A stretch of 64,000 nt of DNA, taken from positions 562,326 to 626,325 of the forward strand of contig NZ_JADYWE010000002.1 of assembly GCF_015864955.1 (NCBI RefSeq). Direction: 5' to 3'. The notes beneath the pieces are model-generated. The model saw only the letters and a program-made list of their open reading frames with translations, did not search any database and was not told the DNA's origin. The stretch is from Salinibacterium sp. NK8237 (GTDB taxonomy: Bacteria; Actinomycetota; Actinomycetes; Actinomycetales; Microbacteriaceae). Made by a program: the position numbers and the translations under genes. Shown piece after piece: positions 8,341 to 17,209 of this stretch (the first letter of the stretch is position 1; each line of letters begins with the position of its first letter).

Positions 8341-11300
8341 ATGGTCACCTTGCCCTCTGAGCGTGCGGATGCCGCGGCTAACGCACCGCATACCCTCGAC
8401 GATTCTCAGCGCGCTGTTGTCGACCTCGCCGACGGTATGAGCGCGGTTGTCGTTGGAGCGCCGGGCACGGGTAAAACCGAGACTCTTGTTGAGCTGGTGG
8501 CCGAGCGTGTGCACGCCCGCGGCTGGTCGCCCGAGCAGATTGTGGTGCTCTCGGCTACGCGGCAGAGTGCGACGGCGCTGCGTGATCGTTTGGCGGCACG
8601 CATTGATGCGCCCACGCTGGGGCCGATGGCGCGAACTGCGAACTCTCTCGCGTTCGAAGTGATCCGCGAGGCCGCTGCTGTTGCCGGGGAAGGCCCGCCA
8701 ACGCTGTTGACGGGCGCCGAGCAAGACCAAATTATTTCTGACCTGCTGGCGGGTGAAATCGCTGACGGCACGGGAGCGCCGTGGCCGGCCCACCTTGATG
8801 CGGAGGTTCGCCGCCTGCGGGGGTTCCGCACCGAGTTGCGAGACCTCATGATGCGCTGTGTCGAATTTGGGGTCACTCCCGAACAGTTAGCGGCGCTCGG
8901 CGAACGCACCGATCGGCCGGAATGGGTGGCGGCATCCGCGTTCATTTCGGTGTACGACCAGGTGAAGGCCAGCTATCGCGATCGGCATTTCGACGCGAGC
9001 GAGTTGCTGGCTGAAGCCGCGGCGCTTATTGAGGGCGGGCACTATGCGGCGATCGATCGGTTGCGGCTGGTCGTAGTCGACGACGCCCACGAGCTCACCG
9101 AGGCCACCATCTCTCTCGTGCGGGCACTCGCCAGTCGCGGCATTACGATCATCGGTTTTGGGGACCCTGACCTCACCACGGGGTCGTTCCGGGGCGCGCA
9201 GCCTGCCGTGCTGTCGCAGTGGGCGACGCGGCTCGGGCTGGAGAACTGCGAATCGTTGTTTTTGTCGTCGGTGCATCGGCACAGTGCTGAGCTGCGTCAA
9301 ACGGTGACCAACCTCACCCAGCGCATCGGTGTTGCGGGGCTCATTGAGCAGCGCAAGTCGCCGGCGGTCGCCACAGCGCCGTCGAGCATCCACAGTTTCC
9401 AGCTGTCGACACCGGCCGAAGAGGTTGCGTTCATTGCGCGCCACTTGCGCGAGAAGCATGTGCTCGAGTCGGTGCCGTGGTCACGCATGGCCGTGATCGT
9501 GCGCACCGGTTCGCTGATTCCATCGCTGGCGCGCCAGTTGCGCACCCTCGAAGTGGTGACCAGCGTGTCGAGCGCGCGCAGTGCGGTGCGCGACGAATTT
9601 AGTGTCAACGGCCTGATCGTGTTGCTAGAGCTGGCGTTGAAACGTCGTCCGCTGGATGCGGCGGCGGCCGTCGAATTGTTGTCTAGTTCCGTTGGCGGTT
9701 TCGACACTGTCTCGCTGCGGCGCCTCAAGGCTGCGCTGCGTCATGAAGCTCTCGGAGCCGAGATTTACGACTCGGCCGACGAACTGATAGCGCAGGCGCT
9801 TGCGGCTCCGGCTGGTTTCGTCACGATCGACAATCGCGTCGCCCGGCAGGCTGCAGCGGTCGCCAAGAACCTTCGCGAAACCGCCGCTGCAGGGGCCGCA
9901 GGCGACACCATCGAAGAACTGCTGTGGGGCGCATGGCAGCGCAGCGGGCTCGCTGATCGCTGGTTCGAGCAAGCGCTCGGCGCCGGCGTTGTCGCCGAAG
10001 AAGCCAACCGCCACCTCGATGCGGTTGTTGCCCTGTTTTCGTCTGCCAAGCGTTTTGTGGAGCGTCGACCGGATGCTCCCGCCAACGTTTTTCTCAACGA
10101 ATGGCTCTCGGCCGACGTCGCGGAAGACACCCTCGCCGCCCGCTCCATTGTTGACTCGGTCACGGTCGGAACGCCGGCATCCGTCATCGGCCAAGAGTTC
10201 GATGTTGTCGTGGTTGCCGGTATGCAAGAGAACGTGTGGCCCAACCTGCGCGTGCGAGGATCGTTGCTCGGTGCCCACGATCTGCCGCGTGTGCTGGCGG
10301 GGGAGAAACTAGCGGTCGCCGATCGCCGTCGCGAAGTGCTCCACGACGAGTTACGGATGTTCGTCCAGGCCGTGTCGCGGGCCACGAGCGAGGTGATCGT
10401 CACTGCCGTGGCCGGTGACGACAACATGCCGTCCCCATTCTTGACGCTCATTCCCGAACCGGATGAGCCCGTGCGTTCGCGCCCGCCGCTCAGCCTTCGC
10501 GGGCTCGTGGGCGTGCTGCGCCGCGAGTTGACCACGGGCGCTCAGCCCGAGGCCGCCGCGGCGTCGTTGGCGCGGCTTGCGGCGCAGGACATTCCCGGAG
10601 CCGATCCGCGTTCCTGGTACGGGCTGCGCGCTCCGAGCACCACCGCTCCGCTTGTCGACCTGACCGAACCGGATGCCGAAGTGCGGGTGTCTCCCTCTCG
10701 CATGGAATCGTTCGAGACCTGCCCCCTGCACTGGGCGATCGATCAGTTGGGTGGCTCCACGACCAATGTGGCCTCCAACCTGGGCTCCCTCATCCACGGT
10801 GTTGCTGAAACGGCCACTGATTTCAGCGCCGATGCTCTCTACAAGGCGGTGGAAGAACGCTGGGGCGAGATGACCTTCGAGGCCTCGTGGCAATCGGAGG
10901 CTGAGAAGCTGCGCGCCCGCAAACTAACTCAACACTTAGCCGCCTACTTGCGCGACTTCGCCGCTGATGGGGGAGAACTCATCAGCAACGAGATGGGCTT
11001 CGTGCTTCCCCTCGAGCAGGCCCGACTGAGCGGAAAAATTGACCGCGTCGAAATGTATGGCGGCACCACCGCCGTGATCGTTGACCTCAAGACCGGCAAG
11101 AACGAGCCATCCAGCGACAAGGCTGTTGCCGATCATCCGCAGCTCGCCGCCTACCAACTTGCCTTCGCCTCCGGAGCCATTGAGGGCGTGCCCGAAGGTC
11201 TCGTCAATGGGGGAGCGAAGCTCGTGGTGCTCTCGCCGTCGGCCAAGACTCGCGACTATGACGCCCCCAAGCAGCAACCGATGAACGATGAGGAGCTCGA

Positions 11301-11442
11301 ACTGTTCCGACAGCGCGTGATCGAGGATGCCCGCGGAATGGCCGGCAGCGTATTCGTAGCCAGGGTGAGCAGCCACTGCACCGATCCGTGGAGCTTCGGT
11401 AACTGCCGCATCCACGTTGTGCCGGCGGTGAGTGCCCGATGA
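8341..11442 (+). CDS. adnA: AdnA-like helicase-nuclease subunit
   Basis: A 1033-residue UvrD-like helicase fused to a C-terminal PD-(D/E)XK nuclease, corresponding to AdnA of the actinobacterial AdnAB double-strand-break resection machine. Walker A is GAPGTGKT (39-46). Walker B is weak, reading VVVDDAHE (about 243-250) with Asp where UvrD motors have Glu. The nuclease core has KIDRVE (D901) and VDLKTGK (D915, K917). The cysteines expected for an AddB-type Fe-S cluster are C794, C1013 and C1022, but the position at 1016 is Pro. The stop overlaps the adnB start (ATGA), so the two subunits are translationally coupled. DNA repair in the cytoplasm. Confidence 0.88.
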   Translation: MVTLPSERADAAANAPHTLDDSQRAVVDLADGMSAVVVGAPGTGKTETLVELVAERVHARGWSPEQIVVLSATRQSATALRDRLAARIDAPTLGPMARTANSLAFEVIREAAAVAGEGPPTLLTGAEQDQIISDLLAGEIADGTGAPWPAHLDAEVRRLRGFRTELRDLMMRCVEFGVTPEQLAALGERTDRPEWVAASAFISVYDQVKASYRDRHFDASELLAEAAALIEGGHYAAIDRLRLVVVDDAHELTEATISLVRALASRGITIIGFGDPDLTTGSFRGAQPAVLSQWATRLGLENCESLFLSSVHRHSAELRQTVTNLTQRIGVAGLIEQRKSPAVATAPSSIHSFQLSTPAEEVAFIARHLREKHVLESVPWSRMAVIVRTGSLIPSLARQLRTLEVVTSVSSARSAVRDEFSVNGLIVLLELALKRRPLDAAAAVELLSSSVGGFDTVSLRRLKAALRHEALGAEIYDSADELIAQALAAPAGFVTIDNRVARQAAAVAKNLRETAAAGAAGDTIEELLWGAWQRSGLADRWFEQALGAGVVAEEANRHLDAVVALFSSAKRFVERRPDAPANVFLNEWLSADVAEDTLAARSIVDSVTVGTPASVIGQEFDVVVVAGMQENVWPNLRVRGSLLGAHDLPRVLAGEKLAVADRRREVLHDELRMFVQAVSRATSEVIVTAVAGDDNMPSPFLTLIPEPDEPVRSRPPLSLRGLVGVLRRELTTGAQPEAAAASLARLAAQDIPGADPRSWYGLRAPSTTAPLVDLTEPDAEVRVSPSRMESFETCPLHWAIDQLGGSTTNVASNLGSLIHGVAETATDFSADALYKAVEERWGEMTFEASWQSEAEKLRARKLTQHLAAYLRDFAADGGELISNEMGFVLPLEQARLSGKIDRVEMYGGTTAVIVDLKTGKNEPSSDKAVADHPQLAAYQLAFASGAIEGVPEGLVNGGAKLVVLSPSAKTRDYDAPKQQPMNDEELELFRQRVIEDARGMAGSVFVARVSSHCTDPWSFGNCRIHVVPAVSAR

Positions 11443-14400
11443 TCTCTTCTGTCGACCTCGCCGGTCTTCTGGGCATCCACGCTCCCACCGAACAGCAACG
11501 TGTCGTGATTGAGGCGCCGCTGAGCCCCGCCCTCGTCGTCGCTGGCGCGGGCAGCGGAAAGACCGACACCATGGCCAGTCGCGTTGTGTGGCTTGTCGCC
11601 AACAACCTCGTGAGCCCCGACCAAATTCTCGGCCTCACCTTCACCCGAAAAGCCGCGGGTTCGCTGAGCAAACGGGTGAGCGAACGCATCGCGATCCTGC
11701 GCGAGGTGCAACGCACGCATCCCGAACGATTTGTGGCGACCCCCGAGACGGCATCGATCGAGTTCGATCAGCCCACCATCTCGACCTACAACTCCTTTGC
11801 CAGCGCACTCTTCACCGAAAATGCGCTCCTGATCGGTCGCGAACCCGAATCGACTCTCCTCAACGATCCGTCCTCCTGGCAACTCGCGCGCAAACTTGTG
11901 GTGTCGAGCACGGATGAACGGCTCATCGGCCTCGAAAAGTCGATCAGCGCGCTCACCGAAGCCGTTCTCGACCTCAGCCATGCGCTCAGTGACAACGTGG
12001 CTAGCGCCGAAGATGTTGCTGTCTACGCGGAACGCTTCACTCAGATTTCCGAGCTTCCCTACGCCGAGACTGCCCGCAAGAAAACCCCCTACGCCTCGGT
12101 TATCGATGCCGTGAAAGAAGTGGGCTCGCTCGCGCCGTTGCTCACTCTGGCCGTTCAGTATGCCCAGCAGAAGCGGGCGCAGGGGCTCCTCGAATTCAGC
12201 GACCAAGTTGCCCTCGCCCTCGAAGTGGCCGAGCGTTCGAGCGATGTCGTCGAGCACTATCAAGACCGCTACCGGGTCGTTCTGCTCGACGAGTACCAAG
12301 ACACCAGCGTCGTGCAAACCCGACTGCTCGCACGCCTCTTTGGCAACCATTCGGTCATGGCCGTCGGTGACCCGCACCAGTCAATTTATGGCTGGCGCGG
12401 AGCCAGTGCCGCCAACCTCGCGCGCTTCAGCCGCGACTTCACCGACAACGCTGATGCGCAGTACTTTGCGCTCTCCACGAGCTGGCGCAATGCGACGACC
12501 GTGCTCGACGCCGCTAACGTGATCGTCGAACCGCTCAGCGCACGCTCACCCGTGCGGGTCGAATCACTTGAGGCGCGGCCCGCCGCCCCTGTTGGATCGG
12601 TCGACACGTCTTATTTCGAACACATTGATGAAGAAGCTCGCGGCGTTGCGAAATGGTTCGCCAGCGCTCTCGCACCGCAAGCCTGGAACCACTACAACCC
12701 CGACCCCGATGCTGAAGCAGCAACTCCGCCAACGGCAGCAATTTTGTTCCGCCGCCGCAGTGACATGGATCGCTTCGCCACCGCTCTCGGCGCCGAAGAA
12801 GTGCCATACCACGTGCTCGGAATCGGTGGCTTGCTCTCGACCCCCGAAATCGTCGACCTCGTGAGCGCGCTCACCGTGATCCACGACCCCAGCGCCGGTT
12901 CTGAACTCATTCGCTTGCTTGCGGGGGCACGCTGGTCCATCGGCCCGCGCGATCTGCAAGAGCTCGCATCACTCTCGCGCTGGTTGCTCAGCCGCTCGGT
13001 CACGCAGCAGGAGCTGAGCGCCGAAGTGCGCCAGCGGATGCGAGACTCCGTCGCCGTCGATGATTCGGCATCCATTGTGGATGCTCTCGACTTTGTGGGC
13101 GAGGCTCCCGCGAGCCACTCGCAGCTGAAGGAGTTCAGCGCAGAGGGCTTGTCTCGGCTCAAGGATGCCGCGAAGCAGTTGGCGTTCTTCCGCTCGCGCG
13201 CCGGGCTTGAGCTCGGCGACCTCGTGCGTCTGCTCGAGCAAGAGTTGCTCCTCGATATCGAGGTCGTAGCAAGTCGTCCGCAAGCCCACGGTATGGCGAA
13301 CCTCTATGCCTTCCACGATGAGCTTGCTGGGTTCTTGGCCAGTGATGACCAAGCGAACCTTGGCAGTTTCTTGTCGTGGCTGCGACGAGCCACGCAGCAA
13401 GACATGATGGGCCCGCGTAGTGACGATGCTGAAGCTGGCACGGTGCAATTGCTCACGATTCACGCGTCTAAGGGCTTGGAATGGGATCTGGTAGCTGTGC
13501 CCCGGCTGGTGGATGGCGAAGTGCCGGCGACCTCACGCGAGGGCAAAGGGTGGGTTAGTTTTGCGAAGCTGCCCTTTGCGTTCCGCGGAGATGCGGGAGA
13601 GCTCCCCGAACTTGAGTGGGAGAACGCGCACTACCAATCCGAGTTCGATGGCTCCCTCAAAGAATTCAAGACAGCCCTCGCTGATCGGCATCAGGCCGAG
13701 GAGCGACGCCTCGGCTACGTTGCCATCACTCGCGCTCGCGACAATCTCCTGCTGACTGGTTCATTCTGGTCGAGTCGAAGCAAGCCCCAAGCGCCGAGTA
13801 TTTTCTTGCAAGAGCTAGAAGAACGCGGGCTGATCGAAGAGCTTCCCGCCGACCCGGTCAACGACGAGAACCCCACTCTCAACGATGTCGTCGACCCGCT
13901 GTGGCCTTTCGATCCCCTCGGCAACCGCCGCACGAGCGTTGAAACCGCAGCCCAGCTTGTTGCCACCGCAGACCCGGGGGCCGACGGGCTCTGGTCGCAC
14001 GAGATCGACCTACTGCTCGCCGAGCGCAGCCGTGCCGCCAGCGACGCTCGCCGCACCTCGCTGCCTCAGCGCATCCCGGCCTCTCGCTTCAAGGACTACA
14101 TTGCCGATCCTGAAGCCGTCGCGCTCTCGCTCCGGCGCCCCATGCCCGAAAAGCCGTACCGTGCGACGCGTCTCGGAACCCAGTTTCATGAGTGGGTCGA
14201 ATCACGCTTCGGCTCTTCGGCATCCACCGAAACGCTTGACGCTTTTGCCCTCGAAATCGATGGCGACGATTTCGAGGGTTTCGAAGGCGATAGTGCTGCG
14301 GATGTCGAAAAACTTGCCGAGCTGCAAGCAACCTTCGAGCGCTCGGCGTGGGCCACGCGCAAACCCGTCGACGTGGAGATCGAGATTCACGTCCCGTTCG

Positions 14401-14705
14401 GCGACCGCGTCGTCATCTGCAAGATCGATGCCGTATATGCCGATGGCGATCGCTTCGAGATTGTCGACTGGAAGACCGGTCGGGCCCCGCGGGACGCGGC
14501 CGACCTCGAAGCGAAGCAACTGCAGCTCGCCCTGTATCGACTCGCCTATGCGCAGTGGAAGGGCGTGCCGCCCGAGAATATCGATGCGGCGTTCTACTTC
14601 GTCGCCGACGACACCGTGATTCGTCCTGAACACATCTTCGACGAGGCCGAACTGCGTGAAGCCTGGGCCAAGTCTGTCGGTGCCGCCGCGAGCTTCGGCG
14701 GCTAG
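11439..14705 (+). CDS. adnB: AdnB-like helicase-nuclease subunit
   Basis: A 1088-residue second subunit of AdnAB. It has a complete UvrD motor: AGAGSGKT (35-42), LTFTRKAA (motif Ia), LLDEYQDTS (about 282-290, with a proper catalytic Glu), GDPHQSIYGWRGA, TIHASKGLEWD and VAITRARDNLLL. The C-terminal nuclease has KIDAVY and VDWKTGR (D1010, K1012). It lacks a cysteine cluster. In mycobacteria AdnB is the main motor and both subunits cut DNA; the intact Walker B here and the degenerate one in the partner agree with that division. The ATG overlaps the adnA stop by 4 bases. Confidence 0.9.
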   Translation: MISSVDLAGLLGIHAPTEQQRVVIEAPLSPALVVAGAGSGKTDTMASRVVWLVANNLVSPDQILGLTFTRKAAGSLSKRVSERIAILREVQRTHPERFVATPETASIEFDQPTISTYNSFASALFTENALLIGREPESTLLNDPSSWQLARKLVVSSTDERLIGLEKSISALTEAVLDLSHALSDNVASAEDVAVYAERFTQISELPYAETARKKTPYASVIDAVKEVGSLAPLLTLAVQYAQQKRAQGLLEFSDQVALALEVAERSSDVVEHYQDRYRVVLLDEYQDTSVVQTRLLARLFGNHSVMAVGDPHQSIYGWRGASAANLARFSRDFTDNADAQYFALSTSWRNATTVLDAANVIVEPLSARSPVRVESLEARPAAPVGSVDTSYFEHIDEEARGVAKWFASALAPQAWNHYNPDPDAEAATPPTAAILFRRRSDMDRFATALGAEEVPYHVLGIGGLLSTPEIVDLVSALTVIHDPSAGSELIRLLAGARWSIGPRDLQELASLSRWLLSRSVTQQELSAEVRQRMRDSVAVDDSASIVDALDFVGEAPASHSQLKEFSAEGLSRLKDAAKQLAFFRSRAGLELGDLVRLLEQELLLDIEVVASRPQAHGMANLYAFHDELAGFLASDDQANLGSFLSWLRRATQQDMMGPRSDDAEAGTVQLLTIHASKGLEWDLVAVPRLVDGEVPATSREGKGWVSFAKLPFAFRGDAGELPELEWENAHYQSEFDGSLKEFKTALADRHQAEERRLGYVAITRARDNLLLTGSFWSSRSKPQAPSIFLQELEERGLIEELPADPVNDENPTLNDVVDPLWPFDPLGNRRTSVETAAQLVATADPGADGLWSHEIDLLLAERSRAASDARRTSLPQRIPASRFKDYIADPEAVALSLRRPMPEKPYRATRLGTQFHEWVESRFGSSASTETLDAFALEIDGDDFEGFEGDSAADVEKLAELQATFERSAWATRKPVDVEIEIHVPFGDRVVICKIDAVYADGDRFEIVDWKTGRAPRDAADLEAKQLQLALYRLAYAQWKGVPPENIDAAFYFVADDTVIRPEHIFDEAELREAWAKSVGAAASFGG

Positions 14706-14765
14706 GCCAGCGGCCGGCTGAGCCACCCGGCGGCGCAGTCTTCCGGCGGCTAAGCGTGCCGCTGG

Positions 14766-15620
14766 CTAAGCCCGCCGCTGCACCGGCTGGCTCAGGATCG
14801 CCGTGCTGAGTGCCTCGATTGGCTCGCGGGCTGCCATCGGGTTGTCGAGCAACACAAAGTCGACATCGCCGAGCTCCGGCAGATCGAATGATGCGGGCAC
14901 CTGGGCCAGATCGGGCGGGATGAGCGACTGCGGAAACACCGCGATACCGATCCCCGCCCGCACCGCGGCAAGAGCGCCATTCACTTCCTTCACGTTGCAC
15001 GTGATGCGCCACGTTCGTCCGACAGCCTCAAGCGCACGCATCGCGTATGCGCGGCCCAGACTCGGAGCTTGGTAGGCGATGAGTGGAACCGGGGCGCCCG
15101 ATTCCACGGTCATGCTTTTGTGACCCAGCCACACCATCCGGTCTCGGCGCACCAAGCGTCCGCCTTCGGCACCGGCGTCTTGTTTGACGAAAACCAGATC
15201 AAGTTGGCCCGCCTGAAGACGGCGCACGAGATTGCCGCTCTGGCTCACGGTGAGTTCGAGATTAATGTGGGGGTAGAGCTGGCGAAAATCTCGCAAGATG
15301 CGCGGCAACTGGGTGAGCGCGAGGTCGTCCGCTGATCCGAACCGCAGCCGACCGCGCATCGCGGAACCGGTGAAGTACTTCACCGCCTGGTCTTCGGCCG
15401 CAAGGATCGCGCGCGCGAAGCCGAGCATGGCTTCACCGTTGTCGGTGAGGGAGACGGTTCGAGTGTCGCGCAGCACGAGTATCCGGCCTGCAGCAGTTTC
15501 GAGCTTGCGGATGTGTTGGCTGATCGTGGGCTGGCTGAGTTCAAGGGTGCGGGCGGCATCCGTGAAACTGCGCGTGTCTGCGACAGCGACGAAAGATTTC
15601 AGCAAGACAGGATCAAACAC
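14766..15620 (-). CDS. LysR-type transcriptional regulator
   Basis: A 284-residue regulator with the N-terminal winged helix-turn-helix ('LKSFVAVADTRSFTDAARTL' region followed by LSQPTISQHIRKLE, residues about 8-45) and a periplasmic-binding-like effector domain (about 90-280). The start is GTG, with GGGG 6 bases upstream. It is divergent from an MFS exporter gene, with a T-N11-A dyad at 15629-15643 just ahead of its own start, so it probably controls that exporter and itself. The inducer is unknown. It is convergent with adnB. Confidence 0.88.
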   Translation of the reverse strand: MFDPVLLKSFVAVADTRSFTDAARTLELSQPTISQHIRKLETAAGRILVLRDTRTVSLTDNGEAMLGFARAILAAEDQAVKYFTGSAMRGRLRFGSADDLALTQLPRILRDFRQLYPHINLELTVSQSGNLVRRLQAGQLDLVFVKQDAGAEGGRLVRRDRMVWLGHKSMTVESGAPVPLIAYQAPSLGRAYAMRALEAVGRTWRITCNVKEVNGALAAVRAGIGIAVFPQSLIPPDLAQVPASFDLPELGDVDFVLLDNPMAAREPIEALSTAILSQPVQRRA

Positions 15621-15628
15621 AATGCCCC

Positions 15629-15643
15629 ATTACGAAACGTAAT
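15629..15643. promoter_or_regulatory. LysR-type T-N11-A operator
   Basis: The dyad ATTACG-AAA-CGTAAT is perfect and contains the T-N11-A core expected of LysR-type regulators. It lies 9 bp upstream of the LysR start codon and 59 bp upstream of the MFS gene, the usual position for autorepression with divergent activation. Binding is inferred from position and pattern. Confidence 0.6.
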
Positions 15644-15701
15644 CGAATTTATAGCGTTGATTATGCCGTGAAATGAGTGACAAGACAATACGCTTGAGCG
15701 T

Positions 15702-17159
15702 GTGAGTATTCCATCTGAGGCGTCGCCGGCGACCGTGCCGATTTCAGCGGTCATGCAGCGGCCGCTGTGGCGGGATACTTTCAGTTCACTGCGACTGCAC
15801 AACTACCGCCTCTATGTCATCGCGCAGTTCATCGCCTACACGGCGGCGTGGGTGCAGCGCATCGCCGTCGACTGGCTCGTTCTCGAGCTCACCGGCAACG
15901 TCGCGCTCGTTGGCCTGACGATTGCGATCCAGTTCACCCCCACGATCATCCTCGGTGCGTACGCCGGGGTGATCGCGGATCGCTTCGACAAACGCGCGAC
16001 GCTCATGCTCGCGCAGTCGATCATCGGTCTCCTCAGCCTGTCACTGGCCATCATCACCATTATGGGAGTGGCCCAGCTGTGGCTCGTCTACTTGCTCGTG
16101 CTCCTCATGGGCATCATTCAGGTCTTCGATAACCCTGCTCGTGCGGTGTTCGTCAACGAACTCGTTGGCCCGCGTCACTTGCGCAACGCCATCAGCCTGA
16201 ACGCCTCGATTTTCCACTCGGGTGCTTTCCTGGGGCCAGCGATCAGCGGCGCGCTTATCGTCGCGGCCGGCTCCGGTTGGGCAATCGGCATCAACGCTGT
16301 TGCTGTTGTCATCGGCGTGATCATTCTGGCGTCGATGCGCAAGAACGAACTGCTCATCGCGCCTCGCGCTCCTGAATCGAAGGGCCAGATTCGCGAAGCA
16401 ATGCGCTACATCCGCGCGAAGCCGACGCTCTTCTGGACCATGATCATGGTGTTCGTTGTCGCGGTGTTTGGGATGCCCATGCCCACGCTCCTTGCCGCCA
16501 TGGCCAACACGGTTTACGACACCGGCGCCAGCGGCTACGGTCTCTACAACTCGCTCGCCGCGATCGGTGCATTGCTTGGTGCTCTCGCCTCTGCTCGTCG
16601 AGCGAGTCTCCGCCTGCGCACAATCATCTTCGGTGCAGTGCTCTACGGCGCCATGATGATGCTCGCCGGCATCGTGCCCGTCTACGGTTTGTTCCTGGGC
16701 GTTCTGATCGGTGTCGGGCTCAGCAGACTGCTGTTGATGACCGCCGCCGAAACGATGGTGCAACTGTCGTCGAACCTCGTCATCCGCGGCCGCGTTATGG
16801 CCTTCTGGGTCATGGTGATTCTCGGCGGCCAAGCTATTGGCGGCCCGCTGATGGGAACCATCGCCGAGCTCTGGGGCGCCAAGCTCGCCTTCGTGATCGC
16901 GGGCGGTGTTCCGGCCGCGGTCGCGATCGGTATCGCCATTGTGCTCAGCCGCTCCGGGCGGCTCACCGTGACAGTTGCACCTCGCCGCACCGGCCGTTGG
17001 GTCGCGATCGTGCCGAAGCATCAGTCGCGCGCGATTACCGAGCCCATCACCATCGTGGATGCCGAAGCGATGCAGCCTGAACCGCGCAAGATAAAACTGC
17101 GAAAGCTCCGCTCTTCGCTGCTGCGCTCCTCAGCGAAGAGACGCCGCGAACGCAAATAG
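15702..17159 (+). CDS. MFS transporter (MFS_3 / EntS-like exporter)
   Basis: A 485-residue transporter with about 12 hydrophobic segments between residues 35 and 420. It carries the MFS motif A equivalent 'GVIADRFDKRATLM' after TM2 and the conserved 'NAISLNASIFHSGAFLGPAISG' region split around residues 165-190, which marks the MFS_3 (enterobactin-exporter-like) group. The last 60 residues form a very basic cytoplasmic tail (KLRKL, SAKRRRERK). It is probably a drug or metabolite exporter in the cytoplasmic membrane under control of the divergent LysR protein. The GTG start has only a weak ribosome site; an in-frame ATG at 15753 is an alternative. Confidence 0.8.
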   Translation: MSIPSEASPATVPISAVMQRPLWRDTFSSLRLHNYRLYVIAQFIAYTAAWVQRIAVDWLVLELTGNVALVGLTIAIQFTPTIILGAYAGVIADRFDKRATLMLAQSIIGLLSLSLAIITIMGVAQLWLVYLLVLLMGIIQVFDNPARAVFVNELVGPRHLRNAISLNASIFHSGAFLGPAISGALIVAAGSGWAIGINAVAVVIGVIILASMRKNELLIAPRAPESKGQIREAMRYIRAKPTLFWTMIMVFVVAVFGMPMPTLLAAMANTVYDTGASGYGLYNSLAAIGALLGALASARRASLRLRTIIFGAVLYGAMMMLAGIVPVYGLFLGVLIGVGLSRLLLMTAAETMVQLSSNLVIRGRVMAFWVMVILGGQAIGGPLMGTIAELWGAKLAFVIAGGVPAAVAIGIAIVLSRSGRLTVTVAPRRTGRWVAIVPKHQSRAITEPITIVDAEAMQPEPRKIKLRKLRSSLLRSSAKRRRERK

Positions 17160-17209
17160 CGAGCCGCGGTCTGAGGGCGAAACGGGCGAGCCGCGGCGAG
17201 AGCGAGCAG

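Noticed and set aside
14707..14765. Inverted repeat CCAGCGGC...GCCGCTGG between adnB and the LysR gene as a terminator
   Set aside because: The arms are only 8 bp with a 43-base loop in GC-rich DNA that also holds several similar GCCGGC words; not separable from chance.
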